The position numbers were made by a program, and so were the translations under genes. Shown piece after piece: positions 42,475 through 54,096 of a stretch of 64,000 bases of DNA (position 1 is the stretch's first letter; every line of letters starts with the position of its first letter). The notes under the pieces were generated by a model, which was not told where the DNA came from, made no database searches, and saw only the letters and a list, made by a program, of their open reading frames with translations. Where the stretch lies: NCBI GenBank assembly GCA_963667515.2, contig CAXXXY010000006.1, positions 124,001-188,000 of the forward strand. Reading direction: 5' to 3'. The DNA is from VYDC01 sp963667515. GTDB taxonomy: Bacteria; Chloroflexota; Dehalococcoidia; UBA2979.

Positions 42475-45132
42475 GTGCCCAGCCCGTCGCCGTCCGCACG
42501 CTCGAGCCGCCCCCCCGGGGAGCCGGCCGGCGAAGCCAGCGCCGCGGTGGCGGCCGGCGCTGCGCGCGACCTGCTGACGCAGGTCGAGGCCGAGGCGCGC
42601 GCCGCCCGCGTCTCCGACGTCTCCTACGAGCTAGCGCTGGAGCTGACGCGGGGCGCCGAGCGCTACCGCGGCGACGTCACGATCCGCTTCCGCCTCGCGG
42701 GCGAGGGCGACAGCTTCCTCGACTTCCGCGGCGGCACGATCGAGGCGCTGGAGGTAGACGGCGCCGCCGTCGAGCCCGCGTGGACGGGCTACCGCCTCGC
42801 GCTGCCCGCCTCGGCGCTCGCGGCAGGCGACGAGCACATCGTCCGCGTGCGCTACGAGAGCGCCTACGACCACACCGGCGACGGCTTCCACCAGTTCGCC
42901 GACCCGGAGGACGGCGAGGAGTACCTCTACACCAACTTCGAGCCCTACGCCGCGCACCGGCTGCTGCCCTGCTTCGACCAGCCCGACCTCAAGGCGCGGC
43001 TCGCGCTCTCGGTCACGGCGCCCGAGGCGTGGGAGCTGATCGCGAACGGCGCTCCGGAGGAGCGGGGCGAGCCCGGGGAGGGACGGCGACGCTGGCGCTT
43101 CGCGGAGACGCCGCCGATCGCGACGTATCTCTTCGCGCTGATCGCGGGCCCCTACCACGCGATCCGCGACGAGCACGAGGGGGTGCCGCTGGGCCTCTAC
43201 TGCCGCCGCTCGCTCGTGCGCTTCCTCGACGAGGCCGAGGTGCTCGAGGTTACGCGGCAGGGCCTCGACTTCTTCGCGGCGTTCTTCGACTACCCCTACC
43301 CGTTCGGCAAGTACGACCAGGTCTTCGTGCCGGAGTTCAACGCCGGCGCGATGGAGAACGTGGCCGCGGTGACGCACTCGGAGCGGCTGATCTTCCGCGA
43401 CCCGCCCACGGAGAATCAGCGCCTGACCCGCGCCGAGGTGATCCTCCACGAGATGGCGCACATGTGGTTCGGCGACCTCGTGACGATGCGCTGGTGGAAC
43501 GACCTCTGGCTCAACGAGAGCTTCGCCACCTACATGGCCTACCTGGCGCTGACGGAGGCGACGCGCTTCGACACGGCGTGGCAATCCTTCAACTCCGGGA
43601 TGAAGGCGTGGGCCTACCGGCAGGACCAGCTCGTGACCACGCACCCGATCGCGGGCGAGGTCGCGAGCACCGAGGAGACCTTCCTCAACTTCGACGGCAT
43701 CACCTACGGCAAGGGCGCGGCCGTCATCAAGCAGCTCGTCGCCGCGATGGGCATCGAGGGCTTCCGCGCGGGGATGCGGCTCTACTTCCGGCGCCACGCC
43801 TTCGGCAACACGACGCTGGCCGAGTTCCTCGACGCCCTGCAGCACGGGATGGCGCAGGACGGAACGCGCGAGGCGGGGGGCGAGCGCGACCTGCACTCGT
43901 GGGCCGCGCTGTGGCTGGAGACGCCCTCGCTGAACACGCTCGCGGCGCGCTGGGAGGCCGCGGGCGGCGCCATCGCCCGGCTCTCGCTCACGCAGAGCGC
44001 GCCCGAGGGCTACCCGACGCTGCGGCCGCACCACCTCGAGCTCGGGCTGTGGCGCGAGGCCGACGATGGCGGCACGGGCCTCGCCGTCGAGGCGCTGCCC
44101 GCGGCGATCGACGGCGCCGAGGCCGAGGTGGCGGCCGCCGCCGGGCGTCCCGCGCCGCTCTTCGTGCTGCCCAACCACGACGACCACGCCTACGCCAAGC
44201 TCGCGCTCGACGACGCCTCGCTCGCCTTCGCGCGCGAGCGGCTGCCCGAGATCGCGGACCCGCTCTCGCGGCAGCTCAGCTGGCGCGCCCTGTGGGACAT
44301 GGTGCGCGACCAGCAGCTCTCCTCGCTCGACTACCTGGAGGTCGTCTCGCGCCACCTCGGGGTGGAGCGCGACGTCGAGCTGGTGGAGACGTTGCTGGCG
44401 ACGGCGCAGGGCGCGATCGCGCGCTACGTGCCGGAGGATCGCAAGCTCGCGGCGGCGCACGCCTTCTTCGAGCGGGCGTGGGAGCTGCTGCCGGGGCTGC
44501 CGCCCGGCGACCTGCAGATCCTGTGGGCGCGTGCGCTGATCCAGATCGCGCTCGCCCCCGACGACATCGAGCGCACCGCGCGGCTTGCCGACGGCGAGAT
44601 CGAGGTGCCGGGGCTCGCCATCGACCAGGCGATGCGCTGGGAGATCGCCGCACGCTACGCCGCCTACGGCCTCGCGGGCGCCGAGGAGCGCGCCGCCGCC
44701 GAGCGCGCGCGCGACCCCTCCGACCGCGGCCAGCGGGCGCTGCTGCGCATCGACGCCGCGCCGCCCGACCCGGGCGCGAAGGCGGCGGCGTGGGAGCGCC
44801 TCATCGGCGAGGGCTACGGCTCGCTGCACCTCACGGTCGCGGCGATGAGCGGCTTCCACTGGTCGGCGCAGCGCGAGCTGCTCACGCCCTACGTGGAGCG
44901 CTTCTTCGAGGCGCTGCCGGGCGTCGCGCGCGACCGCGATCACGAGTTCGCGCAGGCCTTCTTCGGCCAGCTCTTCCCCGGCTACCGCGTGGAGCGCGAG
45001 CTGCTGGAGCGCTCGCGGCTGCTGCTCGCCGAGGTGGAGGCGGAGCCGCTGCTCGCGCGGCTGCTGCGCGAGGCGAACGATGACCTGGAGCGCGCGATCC
45101 GCTGCCGCGAGTTCGCGCAGGGCGGGCGCTAG
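42475..45132 (+). CDS. pepN: Aminopeptidase N (M1 family metallopeptidase)
   Basis: 885 residues; zinc aminopeptidase removing N-terminal residues from peptides. Substrate-recognition motif GAMEN (FNAGAMENVAAV) and zinc site HEMAH with the third ligand Glu in WLNESFATYMA. The C-terminal half is the helical ERAP1-like domain. Length agrees with actinobacterial-type PepN. GTG start with AGGAGAGG six bases upstream. Its TAG is four bases before the GTG of the MFS gene, so both are probably one operon; uptake or export of peptides or amino acids is conceivable. Confidence 0.95.
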   Translation: MPSPSPSARSSRPPGEPAGEASAAVAAGAARDLLTQVEAEARAARVSDVSYELALELTRGAERYRGDVTIRFRLAGEGDSFLDFRGGTIEALEVDGAAVEPAWTGYRLALPASALAAGDEHIVRVRYESAYDHTGDGFHQFADPEDGEEYLYTNFEPYAAHRLLPCFDQPDLKARLALSVTAPEAWELIANGAPEERGEPGEGRRRWRFAETPPIATYLFALIAGPYHAIRDEHEGVPLGLYCRRSLVRFLDEAEVLEVTRQGLDFFAAFFDYPYPFGKYDQVFVPEFNAGAMENVAAVTHSERLIFRDPPTENQRLTRAEVILHEMAHMWFGDLVTMRWWNDLWLNESFATYMAYLALTEATRFDTAWQSFNSGMKAWAYRQDQLVTTHPIAGEVASTEETFLNFDGITYGKGAAVIKQLVAAMGIEGFRAGMRLYFRRHAFGNTTLAEFLDALQHGMAQDGTREAGGERDLHSWAALWLETPSLNTLAARWEAAGGAIARLSLTQSAPEGYPTLRPHHLELGLWREADDGGTGLAVEALPAAIDGAEAEVAAAAGRPAPLFVLPNHDDHAYAKLALDDASLAFARERLPEIADPLSRQLSWRALWDMVRDQQLSSLDYLEVVSRHLGVERDVELVETLLATAQGAIARYVPEDRKLAAAHAFFERAWELLPGLPPGDLQILWARALIQIALAPDDIERTARLADGEIEVPGLAIDQAMRWEIAARYAAYGLAGAEERAAAERARDPSDRGQRALLRIDAAPPDPGAKAAAWERLIGEGYGSLHLTVAAMSGFHWSAQRELLTPYVERFFEALPGVARDRDHEFAQAFFGQLFPGYRVERELLERSRLLLAEVEAEPLLARLLREANDDLERAIRCREFAQGGR

Positions 45133-45136
45133 CACC

Positions 45137-46543
45137 GTGGCGCAGGCGGAGCCGAGCGCGGCGCCCGCGCCCGCCGAGCCCGCCGCCAGCGCGAGCTCCG
45201 ACGGCGCGGCCGGTGCGGCGCTCGTCGGCCGGGTGGGCGGACGGCGCGTCGGCCCGCTAACGCTGCGTCGCCCCTTCTACGGCTGGTGGATCGTCACGGC
45301 CGGCGCGGGCATCCAGATCATGTTCGCCGGCCTGCTGATGCAGGCGTTCGGCACCTACGCGGCGGTGCTGCGCGAGGAGTTCGGGTGGAGCCGCGCGCTG
45401 GTCTCCGGCGCGTTCTCACTGGCTCGCGCGGAGAGCGGCTTCCTCGGCCCGCTGCAGGGCTGGATGCTCGACCGCTTCGGCCCGCCCGCGATCATGCGTG
45501 TGGGGCTGGTGATCTTCGGCGTCGGCTTCATGCTGTTCAGCCAGCTCAACTCGCCGCTCACCTTCTACGCGACGTTCTTCGTGATCGCGGTCGGGTCCTC
45601 GCTGGGCGGGCCGATGGCGATCACGGTCTCGATCGTCAACTGGTTCGAGCGCCGTCGCTCCACCGCCCTCGGCATCTCGCAGGTCGGCTTCGCGATCGGC
45701 GGGCTGCTGGTGCCGCTCACCGTGCTGGCGATCGAGGGCTGGGGCTGGCGCGAGACGGCGTTCGGCTCCGGCGTGGCGATCATCGCCATCGGCATCCCGC
45801 TCTCGTTCGTGATCCGCCACCGCCCCGAGCCATACGGCTACACCGTCGACGGCCGCCCGCTCGAGCCGACGCCTGCGGGCGAGGGCGAGGGCGGCGCGAA
45901 CGTCGAGCCGGTGCGCGACCCGGACGACTTCACCGCCCGCGAGGCGATGCGCACCCGCGCCTTCTGGATGGTATCGCTGGGGCACGGCTCGGCGCTGCTG
46001 GTGGTCTCGGCGGTGATGGTGCACCTCGTCCTGCAGCTGACCGAGCGGCACGGCTACTCGCTGGGGCAGGCGGCGCTCGTCGTCTCGCTGCTGACGGCGA
46101 TGCAGATGGTGGGGCAGGTGGGCGGCGCCTCGCTCGGCGACCGCTTCGAGAAGCGCGGCATCATCGTGACCTGCATGGCCATGCACATGGTGGGGCTGCT
46201 GCTGCTCGCCTTCGCGAGCTCGGTGTGGATGGTGGTGGCGTTCGCCGTGCTGCACGGGCTGGCGTGGGGCACGCGCGGGCCGCTGATGATGGCGATCCGC
46301 GCCGACTACTTCGGCCGGACCTCGTACGGAACGATCATGGGCTTCTCCTCGATGATCGTGATGGTCGGGATGATGGGCGGCCCGCTGCTGGCGGGCTTCC
46401 TCGCCGACCGCACCGGCAACTACGAGGTGGGGTTCACCGTGCTCGCGCTGGCCGCGGGCGCGGGCTCGATCTTCTTCATCCTCGCGAAGCGCCCGGAGCT
46501 GCCGGTCCGGCCGCGCGCCGCGAGCGTGCCGCTCGACCGCTAG
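45137..46543 (+). CDS. MFS transporter, OFA/monocarboxylate-like
   Basis: 468 residues with about twelve transmembrane helices. It starts RRPFYGWWIVTAGAGIQIMF, continues with the loop WMLDRFGPP between helices 2 and 3 and a cytoplasmic centre around residues 210-255. This resembles the oxalate/formate antiporter and monocarboxylate group of MFS. The substrate is not determined. The GTG at 45137 lies just behind the pepN stop; a longer start at 45080 inside pepN is less likely. Confidence 0.85.
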   Translation: MAQAEPSAAPAPAEPAASASSDGAAGAALVGRVGGRRVGPLTLRRPFYGWWIVTAGAGIQIMFAGLLMQAFGTYAAVLREEFGWSRALVSGAFSLARAESGFLGPLQGWMLDRFGPPAIMRVGLVIFGVGFMLFSQLNSPLTFYATFFVIAVGSSLGGPMAITVSIVNWFERRRSTALGISQVGFAIGGLLVPLTVLAIEGWGWRETAFGSGVAIIAIGIPLSFVIRHRPEPYGYTVDGRPLEPTPAGEGEGGANVEPVRDPDDFTAREAMRTRAFWMVSLGHGSALLVVSAVMVHLVLQLTERHGYSLGQAALVVSLLTAMQMVGQVGGASLGDRFEKRGIIVTCMAMHMVGLLLLAFASSVWMVVAFAVLHGLAWGTRGPLMMAIRADYFGRTSYGTIMGFSSMIVMVGMMGGPLLAGFLADRTGNYEVGFTVLALAAGAGSIFFILAKRPELPVRPRAASVPLDR

Positions 46544-46594
46544 GTCTGCCGCGCCTGCTTCCGCACGATCGAACTCCGGCGCCGCGTCGGGCCA

Positions 46595-46694
46595 GCCAGC
46601 GTTCCGCAAAGCCCGCTCGCCCGCCACGCGTCTCTCGCTGACACGGTCCGACTCCGCAGAGAGCGGAAGCCCCTCGAGTGCAGCGGCACGCCGC
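46595..46694. repeat. Degenerate GCGTTCCGC element between MFS and aconitase genes
   Basis: Left: CCAGCGTTCCGC. Right, inverted: GCGGAAGCCCCTCGAG then TGCAGCGGCACGCCGC, ending at the TAG of the aconitase gene. It is shorter (100 bp) and more diverged than the others. Confidence 0.6.
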
Positions 46695-49379
<2,685 letters not shown>

Positions 49380-49565
49380 CCGTCGCCCCCTCGCGCTCCG
49401 CCGTCCGCCGCGCCCCGTCGGCGCGGCACCCCATGCGGGGCCGCCATCGTAGCCGACGCTCGGCCCGCTGGCGGCGGTCCTCACCTGTGCTCGGCACCGG
49501 AGTTGCGAAGCCTCGGCCGGAGTCCGCAGGGCGGCACCGGGCCCACGCCGCCCGCTGCGACTACT

Positions 49566-49571
49566 ACCGTG
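49566..49571 (+). promoter_or_regulatory. Candidate -10 box of a leaderless-type gene
   Basis: TACCGT six bases before the GTG at 49577; no Shine-Dalgarno sequence. Same spacing as at lipB and uvrC. Confidence 0.3.
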
Positions 49572-49576
49572 ATGCC

Positions 49577-50374
49577 GTGAACCACGCTCCCGTCCCCACA
49601 CACCCCGCCGAAGCGGTCCTGCACGAGCTCGGGAACGCCACGGTCGCGGGGCTCGCGGCGGGTGTTCTCGTCGGCGGCGTCGGCGGGCGGATCGTGATGC
49701 GCCTCAACGCGATCGCGGCGGACAGCGATGGGCTGCTCACCGAGAGCGAGAACCGCGTCGGCGATATCACCGTCGGTGGGACGGTCACCTTCGTGATCTT
49801 CGTCGGCCTCTTCGCCGGGCTCGCCGGCGGGATCGTGCTGTTCGCCGTGAGGCCGTGGCTGCCCCGGAGCCTCGCGCTACGCTCGCTGTTCTTCGCGGCG
49901 ATCCTGCCGCTGACCGTCGGCACCACGGTCGTCACCTCCGAGAACGTGGACTTCCGGCTGCTCGATCCGCCCGAGCTGAACATCGCGATGTTCGCGGGCC
50001 TGTTCGCGGCCTTCGGGGCGGTGGGCGTGGTGGCCGAGGCTCGCGTTGACCGCGCGATTCCGAGGGCACCGCTCGGCGCCAACGCGGCCGGCGCGCTCTA
50101 CTTCGGGGCTGCCCTGCCGGCGATGCTCGGGGTCGCGCTGATCGCGGGCATGCTGTTCGTGGACGGGGCCTGCGGCTGTCGAGCGCCACGAATCGTCGGC
50201 GTGCTCTTCCTCCTGATGGGCGCCGCGACGATCGTGCGCATCGTGGCGAGGGCTGGCGGGGCCCCGCTGAGCCGCGTCGAGTCGGCGATCGCGCCCGTGG
50301 GCTACGCCTCGCTGATCGGTGCCTGCATCGCGGGCTCGCTCTACGCGGCACGCGAGATCGACGCCATCCTTTAG
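49577..50374 (+). CDS. Multi-pass membrane protein, unknown function
   Basis: 265 residues with about seven hydrophobic segments (for example VAGLAAGVLVGGVGGRIVM, FVIFVGLFAGLAGGIVLF, LYFGAALPAMLGVALIAGML). A GACGCR motif lies between the last helices. I do not recognise a family. GTG at 49577 is preceded only by a -10-like box; an earlier GTG at 49433 would add a charged low-complexity leader. The stop is TAG. Confidence 0.65.
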   Translation: MNHAPVPTHPAEAVLHELGNATVAGLAAGVLVGGVGGRIVMRLNAIAADSDGLLTESENRVGDITVGGTVTFVIFVGLFAGLAGGIVLFAVRPWLPRSLALRSLFFAAILPLTVGTTVVTSENVDFRLLDPPELNIAMFAGLFAAFGAVGVVAEARVDRAIPRAPLGANAAGALYFGAALPAMLGVALIAGMLFVDGACGCRAPRIVGVLFLLMGAATIVRIVARAGGAPLSRVESAIAPVGYASLIGACIAGSLYAAREIDAIL

Positions 50375-50519
50375 CGATCGCGCGACGAGTCCGAGCGGGT
50401 ACGAGGTGCGGCATCGCCTGCGCGACCAGCGGCGGGCGAGCCGGTGGTCGATGGGATCGCCAGCGCTCCCCGGCAGGGCGCGCCGTCATGCGCGCCCCCG
50501 ACGGCCGCGACGGGCCTCG

Positions 50520-50768
50520 CTACGCCCGCCGCAGCACGGAGGCGACCGCGAAGAGCACGAGGATCGCGACCATCGGCGAGATGTCGATCATGCCGATGCG
50601 CGGGATGACGCGGCGCAGCGGCTCGAGCACCGGCTCGGTGACGGCGAAGAGGCCCCGCACGATCGGGCCGCTCGGGTCGATCGGGAACCAGGTCAGGATC
50701 GCGCGTATGAAGATCGCGAAGCCCAGTCCCTCGACCAGCAACGCGACGAACCCAATGATGCCGTCCAC
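50520..50768 (-). CDS. YggT family membrane protein
   Basis: 82 residues. Two hydrophobic segments around the YggT pattern: FIRAILTWFPIDP, VTEPVLEPLRRVIPRIGMID and ISPMVAILVLFAVASVL. YggT proteins are small inner-membrane proteins of uncertain role, often near cell-division or osmotic genes. GTG at 50768 is chosen because GGAGGG lies six bases upstream. The stop is TAG. Confidence 0.85.
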   Translation of the reverse strand: MDGIIGFVALLVEGLGFAIFIRAILTWFPIDPSGPIVRGLFAVTEPVLEPLRRVIPRIGMIDISPMVAILVLFAVASVLRRA

Positions 50769-50901
50769 GGCCAGCCCTCCAGCTCCCGCACGCGCGCGTG
50801 CCGCGCCTCGACCGGCGCCCTGTTGCCCCAACGCCCCTCGCGAGCGCGCGCCACGGGCCGCGCACCGCGCGCGATGCTCGCCGCGCCGGACACGAAAGAG
50901 G

Positions 50902-50977
50902 TGGTACGCCCGGAAGGATTCGAACCTTCGGCCTCAGCCTCCGCAGGGCTGCGCTCTATCCACTGAGCTACGGGCGC
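50902..50977 (-). tRNA. tRNA-Arg (anticodon GCG)
   Basis: Full cloverleaf on the minus strand: acceptor GCGCCCG/CGGGCGT, anticodon stem CAGCC/GGCTG with loop CTGCGGA, T-arm GAAGG-TTCGAAT-CCTTC, discriminator A and encoded CCA. The anticodon is GCG, reading CGC and CGU. Most bacteria use ACG (edited to ICG) here. It is last in the Val-Leu-Arg cluster. Confidence 0.93.
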
Positions 50978-51011
50978 GCGTGCCTCCCCGATCTGCCGGA
51001 CGCCTGGACGA

Positions 51012-51099
51012 TGGTGCCGAAGGTGAGACTCGAACTCACACGAGCGCAAGGCTCACTACGCCCTGAACGTAGCGCGTCTACCGATTCCGCCACTTCGGC
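51012..51099 (-). tRNA. tRNA-Leu (anticodon CAG)
   Basis: 88 bases with a long variable arm, as in class II tRNAs. Acceptor GCCGAAG/CTTCGGC, anticodon stem CTACG/CGTAG with loop TTCAGGG, T-arm GTGAG-TTCGAGT-CTCAC, encoded CCA. Reads CUG, a major codon in this GC-rich DNA. Confidence 0.95.
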
Positions 51100-51136
51100 C
51101 CGTCCACTGACGTCCCGTGCCCCGGCGCAGCATCGA

Positions 51137-51213
51137 TGGTGGGCGGTACTGGACTTGAACCAGTGACCTCCCGCGTGTGAAGCGGGCGCTCGTACCAACT
51201 GAGCTAACCGCCC
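51137..51213 (-). tRNA. tRNA-Val (anticodon CAC)
   Basis: 77 bases on the minus strand. Acceptor GGGCGGT/ACCGCCC, anticodon stem CCCGC/GCGGG with loop TTCACAC, T-arm CTGG-TTCAAGT-CCAG, encoded CCA. Reads GUG. It is first in the cluster, behind a good promoter. Confidence 0.95.
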
Positions 51214-51243
51214 ATCGGGCCGGCCCGGGCCCGGGGTCCGACC

Positions 51244-51273
51244 ATCGTAGCCCCCGCCGCGGCGCGCGTTCAA
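51244..51273 (-). promoter_or_regulatory. Promoter of the tRNA cluster
   Basis: On the minus strand: TTGAAC (51273-51268), 18 bases, TACGAT (51249-51244), about 30 bases before tRNA-Val. Close to the sigma70 consensus. Confidence 0.6.
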
Positions 51274-51399
51274 CGCCGAGGCCCCGTCAAGCGCCCGTCA
51301 GCCGAACGCAGGGTCGGGCGGCGACGGCGTGCGGGTTTCCCCCGACGCTGCGCCCCGCCGCCCATCGGCACCATCGAAGCCGGCACCTGAGCGGGGCGC

Positions 51400-51729
51400 G
51401 TGGCGAGCACGGCGCGCCGCCCGAGGAGCGCTCGCCGAGGCGGGCGCGGGAAGAAGCGGACCGAGGCGGAGCTGCGCCAGCTGCTCGCCGCGATCGCCGC
51501 CGAGGGCGGCGTCGTGGAGGAGATCGCGGAGCAGCTCACGATGCGGCCGGCGCTCGACGATGCGATCACCAGCACGATCCAGGCCGCGACAGGCGACGCC
51601 GCGACGGGCGACGCCGCTGCTCTCGACGGGGCAGCGATCACCCCGGCGTCCACGGACGCGGCCATCGGCGGGGCCGCGGACGCCGCCGACAGCAAGCCCG
51701 GCATTAGCCCGGGCCGGAGCGCCGTGTAG
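51400..51729 (+). CDS. Small protein of unknown function, basic N terminus
   Basis: 109 residues. A basic N terminus (RRPRSARRGGRGKKR) precedes a helical stretch (EAELRQLLAAIAAEGGVVEEIAEQL) and an Ala/Asp/Thr-rich tail with a repeated ATGDA unit. Codon third positions are almost all G/C, as in real genes here. GTG at 51400 with GAGCGGGG upstream. A good terminator follows its TAG by about 40 bases. No family recognised. The basic start could bind nucleic acid, but this is a guess. Confidence 0.55.
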   Translation: MASTARRPRSARRGGRGKKRTEAELRQLLAAIAAEGGVVEEIAEQLTMRPALDDAITSTIQAATGDAATGDAAALDGAAITPASTDAAIGGAADAADSKPGISPGRSAV

Positions 51730-51766
51730 GTCCCCCCTCTCCCGAGCTCGGCGCTCTCGAGACGGA

Positions 51767-51802
51767 TGACACCCGCATTGCTGCGGGGGTCACTCGTTTT
51801 TT
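51767..51802 (+). terminator. Rho-independent terminator
   Basis: TGACACCCGCA, loop TTGC, TGCGGGGGTCA: an 11-bp stem with one mismatch, followed by CTCG or so and six T (51797-51802). It ends the transcript of the small gene at 51400. Confidence 0.8.
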
Positions 51803-51806
51803 CCAA

Positions 51807-52029
51807 GGGGCTGCCGCTCCTGCCAGACCTCGGACGGTGCACGGCGGCCCGAGGGGCGGCGTCGAGGGCTCGCGCGGGCGACGGGACCCGGGGGGTGGCC
51901 GCGAGCCCTCCAGCCCGTCCCCCTCATCGCACTCACCTTGTACGAGCTACGCGAGGCGCCGCAGCCGCTCGGGTCGAGCGGAACGCTCGCGGCAGCCGCT
52001 CGAGGCGAGCGGAACGCTCGCCCCTCGAA
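51807..52029. repeat. MITE-like element upstream of uvrC
   Basis: Starts GGGGCTGCCGCTCCTGCC, has the central GGCGGCGTCGAGGGCT, and ends with two inverted hairpin units CGAGCGGAACGCTCG, each preceded by GCAGCCGCTCG. With the terminator it fills the 317-bp gap before uvrC. The last unit ends six bases before the uvrC -10 box. Confidence 0.7.
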
Positions 52030-52034
52030 GCGAA

Positions 52035-52040
52035 TAGGAT
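52035..52040 (+). promoter_or_regulatory. Candidate -10 box of uvrC (leaderless type)
   Basis: TAGGAT, six bases before the GTG of uvrC; no Shine-Dalgarno sequence. Spacing is the same as at lipB. No clear -35. Confidence 0.4.
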
Positions 52041-52046
52041 CGACGG

Positions 52047-54032
52047 GTGAGTGAATCGGCGATCCTGCAGCAGGTGCGCACGCTGCCCGCGACGCCGGGC
52101 GTCTACATCATGCGAGACGCCGACGGCGACGTGATCTACGTCGGCAAGGCGAAGCAGCTGCGCACCCGCGTCCGCTCCTACTTCGGATCCTCGCGCAGCC
52201 TCGAGCCGAAGGTACGGGCGCTGGCGGAGCAGGCGCGCACCATCGACCACGTCGTCACGCGCTCGGAGGCGGAGGCGCTGTTGCTGGAGGCGACGCTGGT
52301 GAAGCGCCACCAGCCCCCCTACAACGTCCGGCTCAAGGACGACAAGCACTACCCCTACCTGAAGATCGACGTGCAGAGCCCGTGGCCGCGCGTCACCATC
52401 ACCCGCCGCGTGGAGGACGACGGCGCGCGCTACTTCGGCCCCTACGCCTCGGCTGGGTCGGTGCGCCGCACGCTGGACGTGGTGAAGAAGCTCTTCCCGT
52501 GGCGCTCCTGCACCAAGGCCATCACCGGCACCGACCCGCGGCCCTGCCTCGACTACTACATCAAGCGCTGCATCGCGCCCTGCACCGCCTACTGCAGCGA
52601 GGAGGAGTACGCCGAGGTCATTCGCCAGACCATCCTCTTCCTGGAAGGGCGCTCCGCCGAGGTGCTGGCGCGGCTGCGCGAGGAGATGGCGCAGGCCGCC
52701 GAGGAGCTGCAGTTCGAGCGTGCCGCGCGGGTGCGCGACCAGGTCGGCTCGATCGAGCGCGTCACCCTCGAGCGTCGGCAGATGGCGACGACCACCGCGC
52801 TCGACGCGGACGTCTTCGCGCTCGCGCGCGACGGCGACGAGGCCTGCGTGCAGGTCTTCTTCACCCGCGGCACCGTGGTCGCCGACACGGACTCCTTCAC
52901 CCTCGACGGCACGCACGACGCGGGCGACGCCGAGGTGCTGGGCGCCTTCCTCGCGCAGTTCTACGAATCCGCCACCTACATCCCGCGCGTCGTGCTGCTC
53001 TCCGGCGAGCCCGCCGACCGCGAGGAGCTGCAGACCGCGCTGCGCGAGCGTCGCGGCGGCGCCGTGGAGCTGGCAGTGCCCGCCCGCGGCGAGCGGCGAC
53101 GGCTCGTGGAGACGGCGCAGGAGAACGCGCGGCAGGCGCTGGACATGCACCGCGCTCGCTGGCTGGCCGACCGAGACAAGACGGCGCAGGCGCTCTCGCT
53201 GCTGGAGGAGGAGCTCGACCTTCCCGCGCGGCCGCGCCGCATCGAGTGCTACGACATCTCCACGATCCAGGGGACGAACACCGTCGCCTCGATGGTGGTG
53301 TTCGAGGACGGGCACCCCAGCCCGCAGCAGTACCGCCGCTTCCGCATCCGCACCGTCACCGGCCAGGACGACTTCGCGTCGATGCGCGAGGTACTGGGGC
53401 GACGCTTCCGCCACCTCGCGACGGGCCCCGCGCGCGGCCCCGCGCCCGCCGATGTGCCAGCGCCCGCCGATGTGCCAGCGCCCGACGTCACCGAGCCCTC
53501 TAGCGAGGCACCCCGCGGCGAAGCGCCGGCGCCGAACGTGGGCGAGCCGGACGCGCACCGCCAGCCGGAGGAGCCGCGCGAGCCGCGCGACCCGTCGCCG
53601 TGGGACGCCGTCCCCGACCTCGTGATCATCGACGGCGGGAAGGGGCAGCTCGGCGCGGCGCTCGACGTGCTGCGCGACTACGGGCTGGGCGCGATCCCCG
53701 TCTGCGGCCTCGCCAAGCGCGAGGAGGAGCTCTACGTCGCCGACCTCGCGGAGCCGATCCGGCTTCCGCGCACCTCTGAGGCGCTCTACCTCGTGCAGCG
53801 GGTGCGCGACGAGGCGCACCGCTTCGCCATCACCTACCACCGATCGCTGCGCGGCCGCGCGCAGACGCGCTCGGCGCTCGACTCGATCCCCGGCGTCGGG
53901 CCGAAGCGGAAGCGCGCGCTGCTGCGGCGCTTCGGCTCCGTGCGCGGCGTGCGCGAGGCCACCGTCGAGGAGGTCGCCGCCACCGTCGGCTTCACGCGCC
54001 GGCTCGCGGAGACGGTGAAGCGCTCGCTCTAG
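52047..54032 (+). CDS. uvrC: Excinuclease ABC subunit C
   Basis: 661 residues; makes both incisions in nucleotide excision repair. GIY-YIG nuclease at the N terminus (GVYIMRDADGDVIYVGKA), Cys cluster (CTKAITGTDPRPCLDYYIKR split by CIAPC), UVR domain (AEELQFERAARVRDQ), RNase-H-like domain (ECYDISTIQGTNTV, DLVIIDGGKGQL) and C-terminal helix-hairpin-helix (SIPGVGPKRKRALL). An Ala/Pro-rich insert of about 55 residues (about 460-518) precedes DLVIIDGG; it includes the repeated unit PAPADV. GTG start without ribosome-binding site. The stop is TAG. Confidence 0.95.
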   Translation: MSESAILQQVRTLPATPGVYIMRDADGDVIYVGKAKQLRTRVRSYFGSSRSLEPKVRALAEQARTIDHVVTRSEAEALLLEATLVKRHQPPYNVRLKDDKHYPYLKIDVQSPWPRVTITRRVEDDGARYFGPYASAGSVRRTLDVVKKLFPWRSCTKAITGTDPRPCLDYYIKRCIAPCTAYCSEEEYAEVIRQTILFLEGRSAEVLARLREEMAQAAEELQFERAARVRDQVGSIERVTLERRQMATTTALDADVFALARDGDEACVQVFFTRGTVVADTDSFTLDGTHDAGDAEVLGAFLAQFYESATYIPRVVLLSGEPADREELQTALRERRGGAVELAVPARGERRRLVETAQENARQALDMHRARWLADRDKTAQALSLLEEELDLPARPRRIECYDISTIQGTNTVASMVVFEDGHPSPQQYRRFRIRTVTGQDDFASMREVLGRRFRHLATGPARGPAPADVPAPADVPAPDVTEPSSEAPRGEAPAPNVGEPDAHRQPEEPREPRDPSPWDAVPDLVIIDGGKGQLGAALDVLRDYGLGAIPVCGLAKREEELYVADLAEPIRLPRTSEALYLVQRVRDEAHRFAITYHRSLRGRAQTRSALDSIPGVGPKRKRALLRRFGSVRGVREATVEEVAATVGFTRRLAETVKRSL

Positions 54033-54096
54033 CAAGCCGGCGCCGCGCGCGGGCGACTGCGGCGCGCGCCCCCCTCGCGCGGCGCACAATGCGCTC

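Noticed and set aside
42631..45135. 834-codon antisense frame opposite pepN
   Set aside because: Arg/His/Leu-rich shadow of a clear M1 aminopeptidase gene.
51270..51842. Minus-strand frame opposite the small gene at 51400
   Set aside because: It runs through the terminator and lacks a ribosome-binding site; the plus-strand gene has better codon bias and signals.
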